Translations under genes and position numbers: made by a program
Shown: positions 24,897-33,632 of the stretch, piece after piece
Layout: each line of letters opens with the position of its first letter
Numbering within the stretch: the stretch's first letter is position 1
The notes under the pieces: model-generated
Seen by the model: the letters and a program-made list of their open reading frames with translations, nothing else
Told to the model about the DNA's origin: nothing
Database searches by the model: none
Source of the DNA: Roseiflexus sp034432635
Lineage (GTDB): Bacteria; Chloroflexota; Chloroflexia; Chloroflexales; Roseiflexaceae
Assembly (NCBI GenBank): GCA_034432635.1
Contig: DAOUBK010000115.1
Location: 1-64,000 of the forward strand
Reading direction: 5' to 3'
DNA length: 64,000 bases

Positions 24897-26270
24897 CTAC
24901 CATCCGTACCGTTCCGGTCCCCAGGGTCGCGTGGTCACCTGCTGCTCGACCATGATCAGGGTGCGATCCGGCAGGTCGTCGTACAGGATGACCCCCGGTC
25001 CGCAAATGCTGTAGGCACCCAGGCGACGCCCCGGCATAATAATCGCATTGACGCCGGTGCGACAGAAGTCGCCGAAGTATGCAGCGTTGGCGGCAGTTGT
25101 CGGTAGCTCCGGTCGCCCCTTGATGCGCCAGACGGTGTCGCGGTCGTCGAAACGCAGGTTGCCGCACACTGTCGCCGCGCCGAAATCAACCGCCTGACCG
25201 ACGACGCCCCAGATTTCGCAGTAGTGGTAGCAGTAGACGGTATCGAGCGCCACGCCGCTGAACTCGGCGCCGTGCCCGTACACGCTGCGCGCTCCGAGCG
25301 ATGAGCTGCCGCCGATCTGACAGTAGTCGCGCACGACGGTTCCCTCGCCGACAACGGTGTGTCCCTGAAAGATCGCGCCATTGAGCGCCTGTGCACCGGC
25401 GCCAAGCCAGAGGTCGCCAGCGACGACGACGCGGTTGCCGATCACTGCGCCTGGACCGAGCACCAGGCGTCCGCTAATGTCGGCGCCATCGTGGACGCGC
25501 GCCGTGGGATGGATGATGTGACCGTCCAGATGCGCCGCCATCGCAGCGATCACACGCTCTCCGGCTGCGAGAATGTGCCAGGGCTTGTCGAGATCGACAT
25601 GATCGCCGGGTGCGTCGACGACAGCAACGGTGTGCCGTTCGTCGACCATCATCTGGAGCGACTGCACAATCTCGGCTTCGACTGGCGGCATACCGCCGAC
25701 GCCGACCCGCACGAGTGCCGGGTTGTCGCGCAAAAACGGCAATGCTTCGGGGCGCAAAGCGTACACGCCGCAGAAACGTCGGTCGCCGGCGCGACTGTGC
25801 CCCTCCACACCGCGCAGTTCGCCATTCTCGACGAACGCGATCAGCCAGTCGAGGGATGACTCGACGCCGAGGGACTGAACCAGCGCTGCTGCCAGGGGTC
25901 GGTCGCGCTCGAACCGTTCCCGCAGCGCCGCAAGGTTGGCGCGGTCGGTCACGATGTCCGCAGCAACCACCAGGACATCGCCGTCACACGCGGATGCGCC
26001 GCGGAGCGCAGCAGCCGCCGTGCCGTCGGGGTGCGCCTGGCACACAAAAGCAATCTCAGCAGATGCGCCGCGTAGCGCAGCGCGCACACCCGCCTCGCCG
26101 ACGCCAACTACGACGACCTGACGGGTGATGCCGAGCGCGGCGAGATCGTCGGACAGACGACGGATGGCGGGGATTCCGGCAATCGGGAAGGCGCATTTGT
26201 TACGCACGACATTGTAGGGCCAGAAGCGCGTCCCTGCGCCGGCAGCGAGCAGAATGGCTGTCTGGATCAT
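24897..26270 (-). CDS. nucleotidyltransferase with left-handed beta-helix domain
   Basis: 457 aa. Residues 1-225 form a sugar-nucleotide pyrophosphorylase fold with the activating loop LLAAGAGTRFWPYNVVRNKC. The rest is a hexapeptide-repeat helix (VVGEGTVVRDYCQIGG and similar turns) as in GlmU-like bifunctional enzymes. ATG 26270 gives the standard start MIQTAILLAAGAGTR. Substrate not determinable; GlmU/GlgC/RmlA-like relatives activate sugars for cell-envelope polymers. Single-gene unit. Confidence 0.85.
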   Translation of the reverse strand: MIQTAILLAAGAGTRFWPYNVVRNKCAFPIAGIPAIRRLSDDLAALGITRQVVVVGVGEAGVRAALRGASAEIAFVCQAHPDGTAAAALRGASACDGDVLVVAADIVTDRANLAALRERFERDRPLAAALVQSLGVESSLDWLIAFVENGELRGVEGHSRAGDRRFCGVYALRPEALPFLRDNPALVRVGVGGMPPVEAEIVQSLQMMVDERHTVAVVDAPGDHVDLDKPWHILAAGERVIAAMAAHLDGHIIHPTARVHDGADISGRLVLGPGAVIGNRVVVAGDLWLGAGAQALNGAIFQGHTVVGEGTVVRDYCQIGGSSSLGARSVYGHGAEFSGVALDTVYCYHYCEIWGVVGQAVDFGAATVCGNLRFDDRDTVWRIKGRPELPTTAANAAYFGDFCRTGVNAIIMPGRRLGAYSICGPGVILYDDLPDRTLIMVEQQVTTRPWGPERYGW

Positions 26271-26757
26271 GGTTTTTCTCACCAGGGCTATCGCAAGAAG
26301 GGCGGATTGCTGCCATTGTACGTGAAGATACGAGCGGAATCTCAGAGCGCACAATCCTGCACCCCATCGTTCTGTATGGGTTCAGGAGTGGACAGAGCAT
26401 ATGGGCAACCAACATCGTGGACAGCCACCGGCGAGTTGATCGTGGGTTGTGGTCGGCATGGCAAGGGCGTGGCATGCCGCGCCCTTGCTATCATACCAGC
26501 GCCGGCGTCCAGCGGTATATCGTCCAGGTGCATCATCAAGGTAATAGTCGGCTGGTGTGTCGTGACCACATACGCTACCGGATTTGACATAACACACCTT
26601 CTGCCACAGCGGGATACCCCGACGCAGAGCGCTGCTCCCTGCTCCCGCAGCGCAGGAGCGGGGCCGGGGGTGAGGGCGTGTTGCGCATTGCTGCGCCAAC
26701 CGTCTGTTTGTCCTTCAACCCGTGTGGGAGCAGGGGGCAGGCGGAGGGTCGCCATCA
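26271..26757. other. 487-bp non-coding stretch with repeats and a hairpin
   Basis: No convincing gene. It contains a diverged copy of the dispersed repeat seen at 2876-3093 (ggacagagcatatgggc at about 26391; gggataccccgacgcagagc, and gccgggggtgagggc at about 26655). It also contains a GC-rich hairpin, GCAAGGGCG 26461-26469 with CGCCCTTGC 26480-26488, whose loop holds the palindrome ggcatgcc. The hairpin could end transcription from the downstream protease gene. Confidence 0.55.
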
Positions 26758-27906
26758 TCACTGTGGTACACCCACAACCTGTAGCGGATTCGGTATGAAG
26801 AGCAGCACAAAGGTAATCAGACCCAGAACCGCCAGTGCTGCGTGCCCCGGACCGATCCGCGAGACATCATTCAGCGGCGGCGGATGGCGCGGTCCGATGA
26901 ACAATCCCAGCACCCCCCACAGCAACCAGTTCGGTGCTACCAGAATGCCGAGCAGCATACACCCGCCGATAAAGGCATACGCCAGGTAATGGGCATACTC
27001 GCCGAGAAGCGCATACGCCACGTGCCCGCCGTCGAGCTGACCGATGGGCAGCAGATTGATCATCGTCACCAGCAACCCGATCCATGCGCCCCAGGCAACG
27101 GCATTCAACTGCACATCGACGCCATTGCCGGGCAAAAACTGCCCGAACACCAGGTATTTCGCCGTTGTGTACAGGATCGAATTTCCTTCCTGAATGTAGC
27201 CACCGGCGGGCGGCGGACCGACTGGCGAGGTTGCCAGCCCGTAGAAGAGCAAAGGGATCGCGACAATCAGCCCTGCCAGCGGACCGGCGATCCCGATCTC
27301 CAGAATGGTCTTACGGTCGAGCATCGGCTCACGCTGAACAATGACCGCGCCGAGCGTACCGGTGAAGGTGATCACTCCCAGCCCTGGAATCGGGATCGGC
27401 GGCACGGGGATGAAATACGGCAGACTAACCGGCGCGCGTCGCCAGCGCCCGACGACGTAGTGCCCCATTTCGTGGACGAACAGGATGCCCATGATCGTCG
27501 CCGAGAACGGGATGCCAGCTACAATCCCGGCCGGATCGCTGAACACATCGACGCCATCGTAGAGCGCGCCGACCATGAGGGTGGAAAGAACGGTGATCAC
27601 AAACAGCACCACCGGCAACACTATGTTGGGTTGGGGTGCAGTGATGACAAACGGCGCCGCCAGAACTTCGACCTCATCACCGGACCGGCGCAGGAACGGC
27701 GTAAATCCGAGCGCCTCCAGATTTTTTCGCATGTGCGGATAGATTGCGTCGGCTGGGGCGTGCAGCCTGCCAGCTAAGGTCAGCGCACCGCGGCCATCCC
27801 AGGCGTACCGTTCGATGGTCATCAATCCCTCGAGCGCCAGGCGCACCCGGCCCATCAATTCAAGACGATCAAGGGTGTCGGCAGTGTATGGTTCCACAAC
27901 AACCAT
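26758..27906 (-). CDS. site-2 protease family (M50) intramembrane metalloprotease
   Basis: 382 aa with about six hydrophobic segments. Zinc-binding HEMGHYVVGRW and the second ligand motif GQLDGGHVAYALLGEY define S2P peptidases, which cleave membrane-embedded regulators or signal remnants. The N-terminal 110 residues are soluble (RVRLALEGLMTIERYAW, with a second small domain). ATG 27906 follows an aagg element; TTG 27921 is an alternative. The target is unknown, but the window has a membrane anti-sigma factor at 16006, a speculative substrate. Confidence 0.9.
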   Translation of the reverse strand: MVVVEPYTADTLDRLELMGRVRLALEGLMTIERYAWDGRGALTLAGRLHAPADAIYPHMRKNLEALGFTPFLRRSGDEVEVLAAPFVITAPQPNIVLPVVLFVITVLSTLMVGALYDGVDVFSDPAGIVAGIPFSATIMGILFVHEMGHYVVGRWRRAPVSLPYFIPVPPIPIPGLGVITFTGTLGAVIVQREPMLDRKTILEIGIAGPLAGLIVAIPLLFYGLATSPVGPPPAGGYIQEGNSILYTTAKYLVFGQFLPGNGVDVQLNAVAWGAWIGLLVTMINLLPIGQLDGGHVAYALLGEYAHYLAYAFIGGCMLLGILVAPNWLLWGVLGLFIGPRHPPPLNDVSRIGPGHAALAVLGLITFVLLFIPNPLQVVGVPQ

Positions 27907-28128
27907 CCTTAGTCTGTGCAAGAAACCTGTGACTTCTTATGATACCAGCCATTTGGTGGGCGCGCATCATTCGGGGCGAACCTTATCGGGCTATGGATCG
28001 CATCGGCGAGTGAGCGATCAAAGCAGGTTTGCGAAAGGTGTCTGCGCATCCGTGCCGGTAATGCCTTGACATTGTAGAACTCATGTGCTGTTATTGACAC
28101 GTTAGCGTATACCTGCCGGAGTGCGAAC

Positions 28129-29059
28129 ATGTCTGCCGCCCTCGACCACGACGCGCTGTTCAAACTGCTGCTGACCGCCTTCTTCCGCGAGTTCATCGAC
28201 CTGGTCGCGCCCGATCTGGCTGCTGCCCTCGACCCCGAGCCGCTCGTCTTTCTCGACAAAGAGAGTTTCGCCGATCTTTTCGATCCCGACCGGCGCGAGG
28301 CGGACCTGGTGGTGCAGGCGCGGCTGCGCCAGCAACCGGCGACGCTGCTGATTCACCTGGAGCATCAGGCGCAGGCGGGCGCGGCGCTGGACCGGCGGAT
28401 GTTTCGCTATTTTGCGCGGCTCTACGACCGCTACGACCAGCCGATCTACCCGATTGCACTCTGTTCCTACCCGCGTTCACGTCGTCCGGCTGCCGACCGG
28501 CACGAGTTGCACGTGGCGCGGCGTGCGGTGCTGATGTTTTCATACCAGGTGGTACAATTAAACCGGATGGACTGGCGAGCGTACCTAACGACGAGCAACC
28601 CGGCGGCGATTGCGCTGATGGCGCGGATGCGGATGGCGGTCGAGGATCGATGGCGGGTGAAAGCGGCGTGTTTACGATTGCTGGCGGGGGCGCCGCTGAG
28701 CGGGGCGCAACAGCGGCTGATCGGGCAATTTGTGGACATCTACCTGCCGTTGAATGCGCGCGAAGCAGAGGCGCTGGCGGCGGAGGTTGCGCAACTGCCG
28801 GGTGCAACGAAGGAGGTTCTGATGGAGTTGATCACCAGTTGGGAGCAGAAAGGACGCACAGAGGGACGCGCGGAGGGGCCAGCGTCTGGTGGTGGAGCGG
28901 GTGCTGACGCGTCGGTTCGGGGCGCTGCCGGCGGGGGTGCGGGCGCGCCTGGCGGGGCTGACGGAAGCGGAGTTGACGACGCTGGCGGACGCGCTGCTCG
29001 ATTTCGGCAGTCTGGCGGAGGTCGAAGCGTGGCTGGCGGCGCTTCCAGAGCGGTTATGA
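28129..29059 (+). pseudogene. Rpn/PD-(D/E)XK nuclease family with DUF4351 tail, frameshifted
   Basis: N-terminal 245 residues fit the Rpn/transposase_31-like PD-(D/E)XK group: DHDALFKLLLTAFFREFIDL, then a catalytic-looking EADLVVQARLRQQPATLLIHLEHQ. The frame breaks near 28876-28880 in a G-run. Shifting it continues into a standard DUF4351 tail: RLVVERVLTRRFGALPAGV, ending ALPERL and stop at 29057-29059. In the literal frame the protein instead runs into Gly/Ala-rich sequence to 29076. Rpn proteins promote RecA-independent recombination. One-base error in assembly or a true pseudogene. Confidence 0.75.
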
Positions 29060-29084
29060 TCCGCGCAACGTTCTGACTCTGCGA

Positions 29085-30065
29085 TCAGAGCTCGACATTG
29101 ATGCCGAGGTTGAGGCGCTCTGCTTCACGCAGCGCCAGTTGCGCCACAGCAATATCCTGAACAGCATTACCAACTGATTTGAAGAAGGTGATCTGATCAT
29201 CGCTCGTGCGCGCGGGCGCAATTCCGGCAATGACTGCCCCCAACTCGACGGTCTGCGACTCGTCGAGCAATCCCAGACTTCTGGCGTGCTGCAAATCGCC
29301 CGCTTCTGCCCACGCCGCCGTTTGCTGATCAACGACAACATATGCCCGTCCAATGGTTTCCGGCGGCACTTCGACCATCTGCGGCGTGAATGAGCCGATA
29401 CCGTTGATGTGAACGCCGGGACGCAGGCTGGTATCGTCGAAGACCGGCGTTGGCGACGAGGTTGCACAGCAGATGACATCCGCCTGAGCGAGCGCTTCCG
29501 TTGATGATACGGCGATGTCGATGCGTGGCGCAATGGCGCGCTCGCGCAGGTGCGCTGCCAGGCGTTCGGCGCGCGCGCGACTGCGGTTTATGATGATCAC
29601 CCGCTCGATCGGGCGCACGGCGCATACCGCTTCAACCTGATGATACGCCTGTGCACCGGCGCCAATCATTGCCAGCATCCGTGCGTCGTGGCGGGCAAGC
29701 ACGCGGGTTGCCGCACCCGACGCCGCACCGGTGCGCAGCGCCGTCAGGTACGATCCGTCGAGCACGGCTGCGGGTTGACCGGTTGCGGCGTCGAGGATCA
29801 CAACCAGTGCGTGGATGGCGGGCAGATTGTGGCGCGTAGCGTTATGCGGAAAGACCGACACGACCTTCAACCCCAAACCACTGCTCGCTTCCAGCAGCGC
29901 CGGCATCACGAACGTGTGCGACTCGTGCGCGTGTTGCTGGAGGTGAACACGCAACGGCACTGTCGCGTGCCCGGTCGAGAGTTGCACAAAAGCGGAGGCG
30001 ACCGCATCGATAGCGGCAGGCATTGTCACCGCACGCCGCACATCGTCAGCGCTCAGGATTTGCAT
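29085..30065 (-). CDS. ornithine cyclodeaminase / mu-crystallin family protein
   Basis: 326 aa. Typical blocks: SADDVRRAVTMPAAIDAVA, PLRVHLQQHAHESHTFVMPA, a dinucleotide motif MIGAGAQAYHQVEAV (about 125-140), and VCCATSSPTPVF. The family converts ornithine to proline or reduces imine substrates with NAD(P)H. ATG 30065 chosen; upstream ORF sequence is a shadow of the overlapping SDR gene. It overlaps that gene by 20 nt, so the two are co-transcribed. Exact substrate unknown. Confidence 0.87.
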   Translation of the reverse strand: MQILSADDVRRAVTMPAAIDAVASAFVQLSTGHATVPLRVHLQQHAHESHTFVMPALLEASSGLGLKVVSVFPHNATRHNLPAIHALVVILDAATGQPAAVLDGSYLTALRTGAASGAATRVLARHDARMLAMIGAGAQAYHQVEAVCAVRPIERVIIINRSRARAERLAAHLRERAIAPRIDIAVSSTEALAQADVICCATSSPTPVFDDTSLRPGVHINGIGSFTPQMVEVPPETIGRAYVVVDQQTAAWAEAGDLQHARSLGLLDESQTVELGAVIAGIAPARTSDDQITFFKSVGNAVQDIAVAQLALREAERLNLGINVEL

Positions 30066-30864
30066 ACGGCATCCCTTTCTCTTCAGAACCTTCCCAGACG
30101 AAAAGTCGCGCCAGCAACCGGTCGGCCAGTCCGGGGAGCAGCAGCGCCATCCACACCGCCAGGCGGTCGCTCCACGCGACGTAGGCCACGCGCGGTTCGC
30201 GTCGAACGGCGCGCACAATGGTTTCCGCCACCCGTTCAGGCGCAACGCCTGGAGGATTGAAGCGTCGGCGATCGCGGTGACTGCCAAGACGACGGTCGTT
30301 GAACGCCGTGCGGGTTGTTCCCGGTCGCACCAGCGTGACCGAAACGCCGCTCCCGCGCAATTCCACCCGCAACGCCTCGGTCAACCGGTCGAGCGCCGCT
30401 TTGGTTGCAGCGTAGCCGCCAGCGTAAGGCAGCGCGCGCAGCCCCACCACAGACGAGACGAAGATGATCTGTCCGCGTCTGGCATGCTGCATATGCGGAA
30501 GAACCGCCTGAGTCAGAGCGAGCGAACCGAACAGGTTGACATCCAGCGCCGCGCGCAGATCGGCGGGTTGCAGGTGTGCCACGGGCGATGCCAGACCGAC
30601 GCCGGCATTGTTGATCACAATGTCGATACGGTTGTACGTTGCCAGGGTCTGTTCAACCAGACGCTGCACGTCGGTCGGGTCGGCGACATTCGCAGGGATA
30701 GCGCGCGCGCGCCCTCGCAGTCGGCTGGCAAGTTCATTCAGGCGGGTCGCATCACGGGCGGCAAGGACGACATTCGCACCGGCATCGGCGAGGGCGCGCG
30801 CGGCGGCGGCGCCAATGCCGCTCGATGCGCCGGTGATAATGATCGTCTTTCCTGCAGGGTCCAT
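30046..30864 (-). CDS. short-chain dehydrogenase/reductase
   Basis: 272 aa. Cofactor motif TGASSGIGAAAARAL (residues 11-25), NNAGVG, catalytic Tyr-X3-Lys in YAATKAALDRL. C-terminal 60 residues (WMALLLPGLADRLLARLF) are hydrophobic and may associate with membranes, as in retinol-dehydrogenase-like SDRs. Substrate unknown. It follows the membrane-protein gene by 5 bp and overlaps the cyclodeaminase gene. Confidence 0.85.
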   Translation of the reverse strand: MDPAGKTIIITGASSGIGAAAARALADAGANVVLAARDATRLNELASRLRGRARAIPANVADPTDVQRLVEQTLATYNRIDIVINNAGVGLASPVAHLQPADLRAALDVNLFGSLALTQAVLPHMQHARRGQIIFVSSVVGLRALPYAGGYAATKAALDRLTEALRVELRGSGVSVTLVRPGTTRTAFNDRRLGSHRDRRRFNPPGVAPERVAETIVRAVRREPRVAYVAWSDRLAVWMALLLPGLADRLLARLFVWEGSEEKGMPYANPER

Positions 30865-30869
30865 TGTAA

Positions 30870-31319
30870 TTACTGCGCAGTTTCGGTCGGCACGCCTTCT
30901 TCGGGGGCATTCAGCGCCGCGGCAAGCCGGTCTTCCACCATAATCGCCACAACCGGCAGGATCGGTACGAGTGCCAGGTTGTAACGCTCGGCGACGGCGC
31001 CTTTCAGCCGCAATCCGCTCCGCCCCAGCCAGATCAGCCCGGGGAGCAGTGCCGGAACGACGCCGAGCGTCAGCGCGCGCGGCAGCCAGTGTGTACGCGG
31101 CAAACGCCCGATCAACGCCTGTCCCGCGGTGACCACCGCCAGCGTATTGAACAGCAGCCGTGTATGCTCGCCGACACTTTCGTCACGCAGGCTGAGGTAG
31201 GGAATTCTGGGCCACCACTGTCGCGAATTGCCGTGGAGAATGATCATGACCAGCACATTGGCGACGATGAACGCCAGCCGGTTCAGTACAGCCCCGATCA
31301 TGTTCGTTCCTGTGTTCAT
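30870..31319 (-). CDS. small membrane protein of unknown function
   Basis: 149 aa from ATG 31319 (MNTGTNMIGAVLNRLAF). Hydrophobic segments at about residues 5-25 (FIVANVLVMIILHG), 60-75, 85-100 and 110-130 suggest three or four membrane passes. I do not recognise the family. It is first in a probable three-gene minus-strand operon with the SDR and the cyclodeaminase. ATG 31301 is an alternative start. Confidence 0.6.
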   Translation of the reverse strand: MNTGTNMIGAVLNRLAFIVANVLVMIILHGNSRQWWPRIPYLSLRDESVGEHTRLLFNTLAVVTAGQALIGRLPRTHWLPRALTLGVVPALLPGLIWLGRSGLRLKGAVAERYNLALVPILPVVAIMVEDRLAAALNAPEEGVPTETAQ

Positions 31320-31399
31320 ACAGTGCAAGTGGTTGATATACAGTAGAACGAAATGCGCCGTATGTCAACCGTGCCGCCGTTCACCGCAACGAGCGTGCG

Positions 31400-32578
31400 C
31401 TAACGCAGGGCTGGTGTTCGATAAACAACCTGCCGCCCGATGCGAATCTCGACATCCACCAGGTACGGTGCGAGGGCAGCGAGATCGGGGGTGACGCCAA
31501 GACCGGGACGTTCAGGGAGGCGGATCATACCATCCTGGTCTGGCATCATCCGCTCGCAGGTGATGCTCTGCGCGAGCGGCGAGGTTTCGACGGGATATTC
31601 ACAGAGCAGATCGGTGTCGCTGCCGGCGTAGGGTTGCAGTGAAGCGCTCAGCGCCAGGTGCGAGGTGAAAGTGTGGTTGACGTAGGTAATACCACGGGCA
31701 TGGGCAGCGTCGACAACCCGCTTTGCGACGCTGATGCCGCCGATCCGACCGGCATCGATCTGAATGTAGCCGATGCCGGCATAGTTCAGCATATGCTCCG
31801 CCATTGCGTAGTTGTGACATCCCTCACCCCCCGCCAGACGCACCGGTCCGCTCAGTTGCGCCAGGCGGCGGTAAGCATCGAGCGCTCCGGAGGTGAACGG
31901 CTCCTCCAGCCAGGTCACCCGGCACTGTTGCAGCACCTCCAGACGCAGCGCAGCGCGTTCGACATCATCACCCCAGACTGTTCCGGCATCGATCAGGAGC
32001 ACCCCTTCCGGTCCCAACCCCTCGCGCGCCGCTCGCACGTGATCGATGTCTGCTTCGAGCGCGCCTTTGCCAAACGGACCCCAACCAAATTTGGCAGCTC
32101 GATACCCAAGCGTGCGTACCAGGCGCGCTTTGTGCAGAGTCTCCTGAGGGGTATCGCCGAACAGTTGCGATGCATACGGGAGTTTCGGCGTCGCCTGTCG
32201 GTAACCGAGCAGCCGGTAGACCGGCTCGCCTAGGCGATGACCGAGCGCATCCCACAGCGCGATGTCGATGCCGGAGAGGGTATGATCAGCCTGCAACAGG
32301 TCGAGGCTATTCGCCCGCACACGATCACCGATCCACCGGATGTCGGCACAATCGTCGAGCGGTTGCCCGATGATCGAATCCCGCACCGGTTTGCAGGAGC
32401 TGTGGGACATCGGGCAAACGAAACTGGCAATCGAGGTCAGTGGCGATGCATCACATTCACCCCATCCGACATATTCGCCAACCTGAACGCGTACCAGCAA
32501 AGCATCCTGGCTTCCGTCTCCAATATCGCGAATTTCCGGCATGGCAACGTAGAACAGGTCGACCGACTCGATCTTCAT
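31400..32578 (-). CDS. enolase-superfamily (MR/MLE) sugar-acid dehydratase-like protein
   Basis: 392 aa. N-terminal capping domain (KIESVDLFYVAMPE) and a barrel with the family's acid/base and Mg sites: KFGWG, LLIDAG (first metal Asp), WLEEPF (second Glu), GGEG (third Glu), and His in NHTFTSHLAL. The His-containing set is that of the mandelate-racemase subgroup, many of which dehydrate sugar acids such as galactonate or fuconate. It starts 100 bp from the gntR gene in the opposite direction and shares its palindrome and promoters, so it probably belongs to the same galactoside regulon. Confidence 0.82.
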   Translation of the reverse strand: MKIESVDLFYVAMPEIRDIGDGSQDALLVRVQVGEYVGWGECDASPLTSIASFVCPMSHSSCKPVRDSIIGQPLDDCADIRWIGDRVRANSLDLLQADHTLSGIDIALWDALGHRLGEPVYRLLGYRQATPKLPYASQLFGDTPQETLHKARLVRTLGYRAAKFGWGPFGKGALEADIDHVRAAREGLGPEGVLLIDAGTVWGDDVERAALRLEVLQQCRVTWLEEPFTSGALDAYRRLAQLSGPVRLAGGEGCHNYAMAEHMLNYAGIGYIQIDAGRIGGISVAKRVVDAAHARGITYVNHTFTSHLALSASLQPYAGSDTDLLCEYPVETSPLAQSITCERMMPDQDGMIRLPERPGLGVTPDLAALAPYLVDVEIRIGRQVVYRTPALR

Positions 32579-32597
32579 CTGGACATGTCTCCCACAC

Positions 32598-32626
32598 TTG
32601 ACACAGCAGCGACTCTCGCGTACTAT
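32598..32626 (+). promoter_or_regulatory. gntR/galactoside operon promoter
   Basis: Near-consensus sigma70 promoter: TTGACA (32598-32603), 17-bp spacer, TACTAT (32621-32626). Confidence 0.82.
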
Positions 32627-32650
32627 ACAACTGTCTTACATCATATGCAA
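32622..32650 (-). promoter_or_regulatory. divergent promoter for the dehydratase gene
   Basis: On the minus strand: TTGCAT (32650-32645), 17-bp spacer, TATAGT (32627-32622). Its -10 almost coincides with the -10 of the gntR promoter on the other strand. Confidence 0.6.
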
Positions 32651-32657
32651 TAAGACA
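32632..32657. promoter_or_regulatory. palindromic operator between gntR and the dehydratase gene
   Basis: TGTCTTA (32632-32638) and TAAGACA (32651-32657), perfect 7-bp arms with a 12-bp centre. It covers the expected start point of the gntR transcript and the -35 of the divergent promoter, so one bound dimer could block both. Confidence 0.7.
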
Positions 32658-32678
32658 AAACGACGGAGTGGTCGCAAG

Positions 32679-33632
32679 ATGGCCGGAGAACGCATATCTG
32701 CCAGAGACATTCAGCGCGCCCTCATCTGGCGCATCAGCAACGGCGTCTATCATCCTGGCGAGGCGCTGCCATCGGTGCGCAAACTGGCGGAAGAATTCGG
32801 CGCGAACCGCAACACGGTGAATAAAGCCTGTCAGGAACTGCGCAAACTCGGCTTTCTCGAAATGCGTGCCGATCGGCGTTCTCCGGTGGTGACGCGTGCG
32901 GCAACAACGGCAGCGCCGCTGGATCTCGTATTCCAGCAGGTACGGGATGTCATCTGGCAGGCGATGCTGGCAGGAGTAACACGCCAGCAGTTGCTCACCG
33001 AAGTGACATCGCTGATCGCCAGGGTGTACGGCGACAGCGAGTTGCAGATCCGTTTTCTCGAGTGCAATCCATACGACAGCACCACCCTGAGCCGCGATCT
33101 TTCACGTCTGACCGGTGTAGCAATCGAGGCTTGCCTGCTGGATGAGTTGCGCCGGGATGTCGATGCGTTCGCTCAGTCTTCCGATCTGATCGTCACAACA
33201 TTCCACCATCTCGCCGAGGTATTGCAGGCGCTGGCACAGTATCGAGATCGGGTGGTGGGCGTCGATACACGGCCATCCTCCGAAACGCTGCTCCGCATTG
33301 CTCGGTTGACCAGACCGCAGATCGGGCTGGTATGCACGCTCCCCGACACTGCCCGCTCGCTGAAATATGTCATTCTGAGTTATCAACCCGGCACGCAGGT
33401 GACAACGGCGCTGATCGATGCGCCCGATGATGTCCGCCGTCTAGCGGAGATGTGTGACCATCTACTGGTGACCTACAACTGTGTACCGGCACTGGCGCAA
33501 CTGACCGATCGCCGCCCCGATGTGGTGATTGAGTTTCGGATCGATGATCAGTCTGTCGAATATCTGCGTGAGCGCATTCGTGAGGTGCGTCTGATAAAAG
33601 CAGCGGCTCACTCCCAGAGGAACGTTCTATGA
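32679..33632 (+). CDS. GntR-family transcriptional regulator
   Basis: 317 aa. Residues 8-72 are a GntR winged helix (DIQRALIWRISNGVYHPGEA, then LPSVRKLAEEFGANRNTVNK). The C-terminal about 245 residues are not the usual UTRA, FCD or aminotransferase domain. They look like an alpha/beta sensor (ECNPYDSTTLSRDLSRLTGV; SDLIVTTFHHLAEVLQAL) that I cannot assign. ATG 32679 is chosen because the promoter lies at 32598-32626. It overlaps the first galactosidase gene by 4 nt, hence heads the operon and probably responds to galactoside or galactose. Role as repressor is inferred from the operator position. Confidence 0.85.
   Translation: MAGERISARDIQRALIWRISNGVYHPGEALPSVRKLAEEFGANRNTVNKACQELRKLGFLEMRADRRSPVVTRAATTAAPLDLVFQQVRDVIWQAMLAGVTRQQLLTEVTSLIARVYGDSELQIRFLECNPYDSTTLSRDLSRLTGVAIEACLLDELRRDVDAFAQSSDLIVTTFHHLAEVLQALAQYRDRVVGVDTRPSSETLLRIARLTRPQIGLVCTLPDTARSLKYVILSYQPGTQVTTALIDAPDDVRRLAEMCDHLLVTYNCVPALAQLTDRRPDVVIEFRIDDQSVEYLRERIREVRLIKAAAHSQRNVL

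Noticed and set aside
28193..28807. 204-aa Pro/Ala-rich minus ORF in the Rpn gene
   Set aside because: Shadow of the plus-strand gene; no similarity to anything I know.
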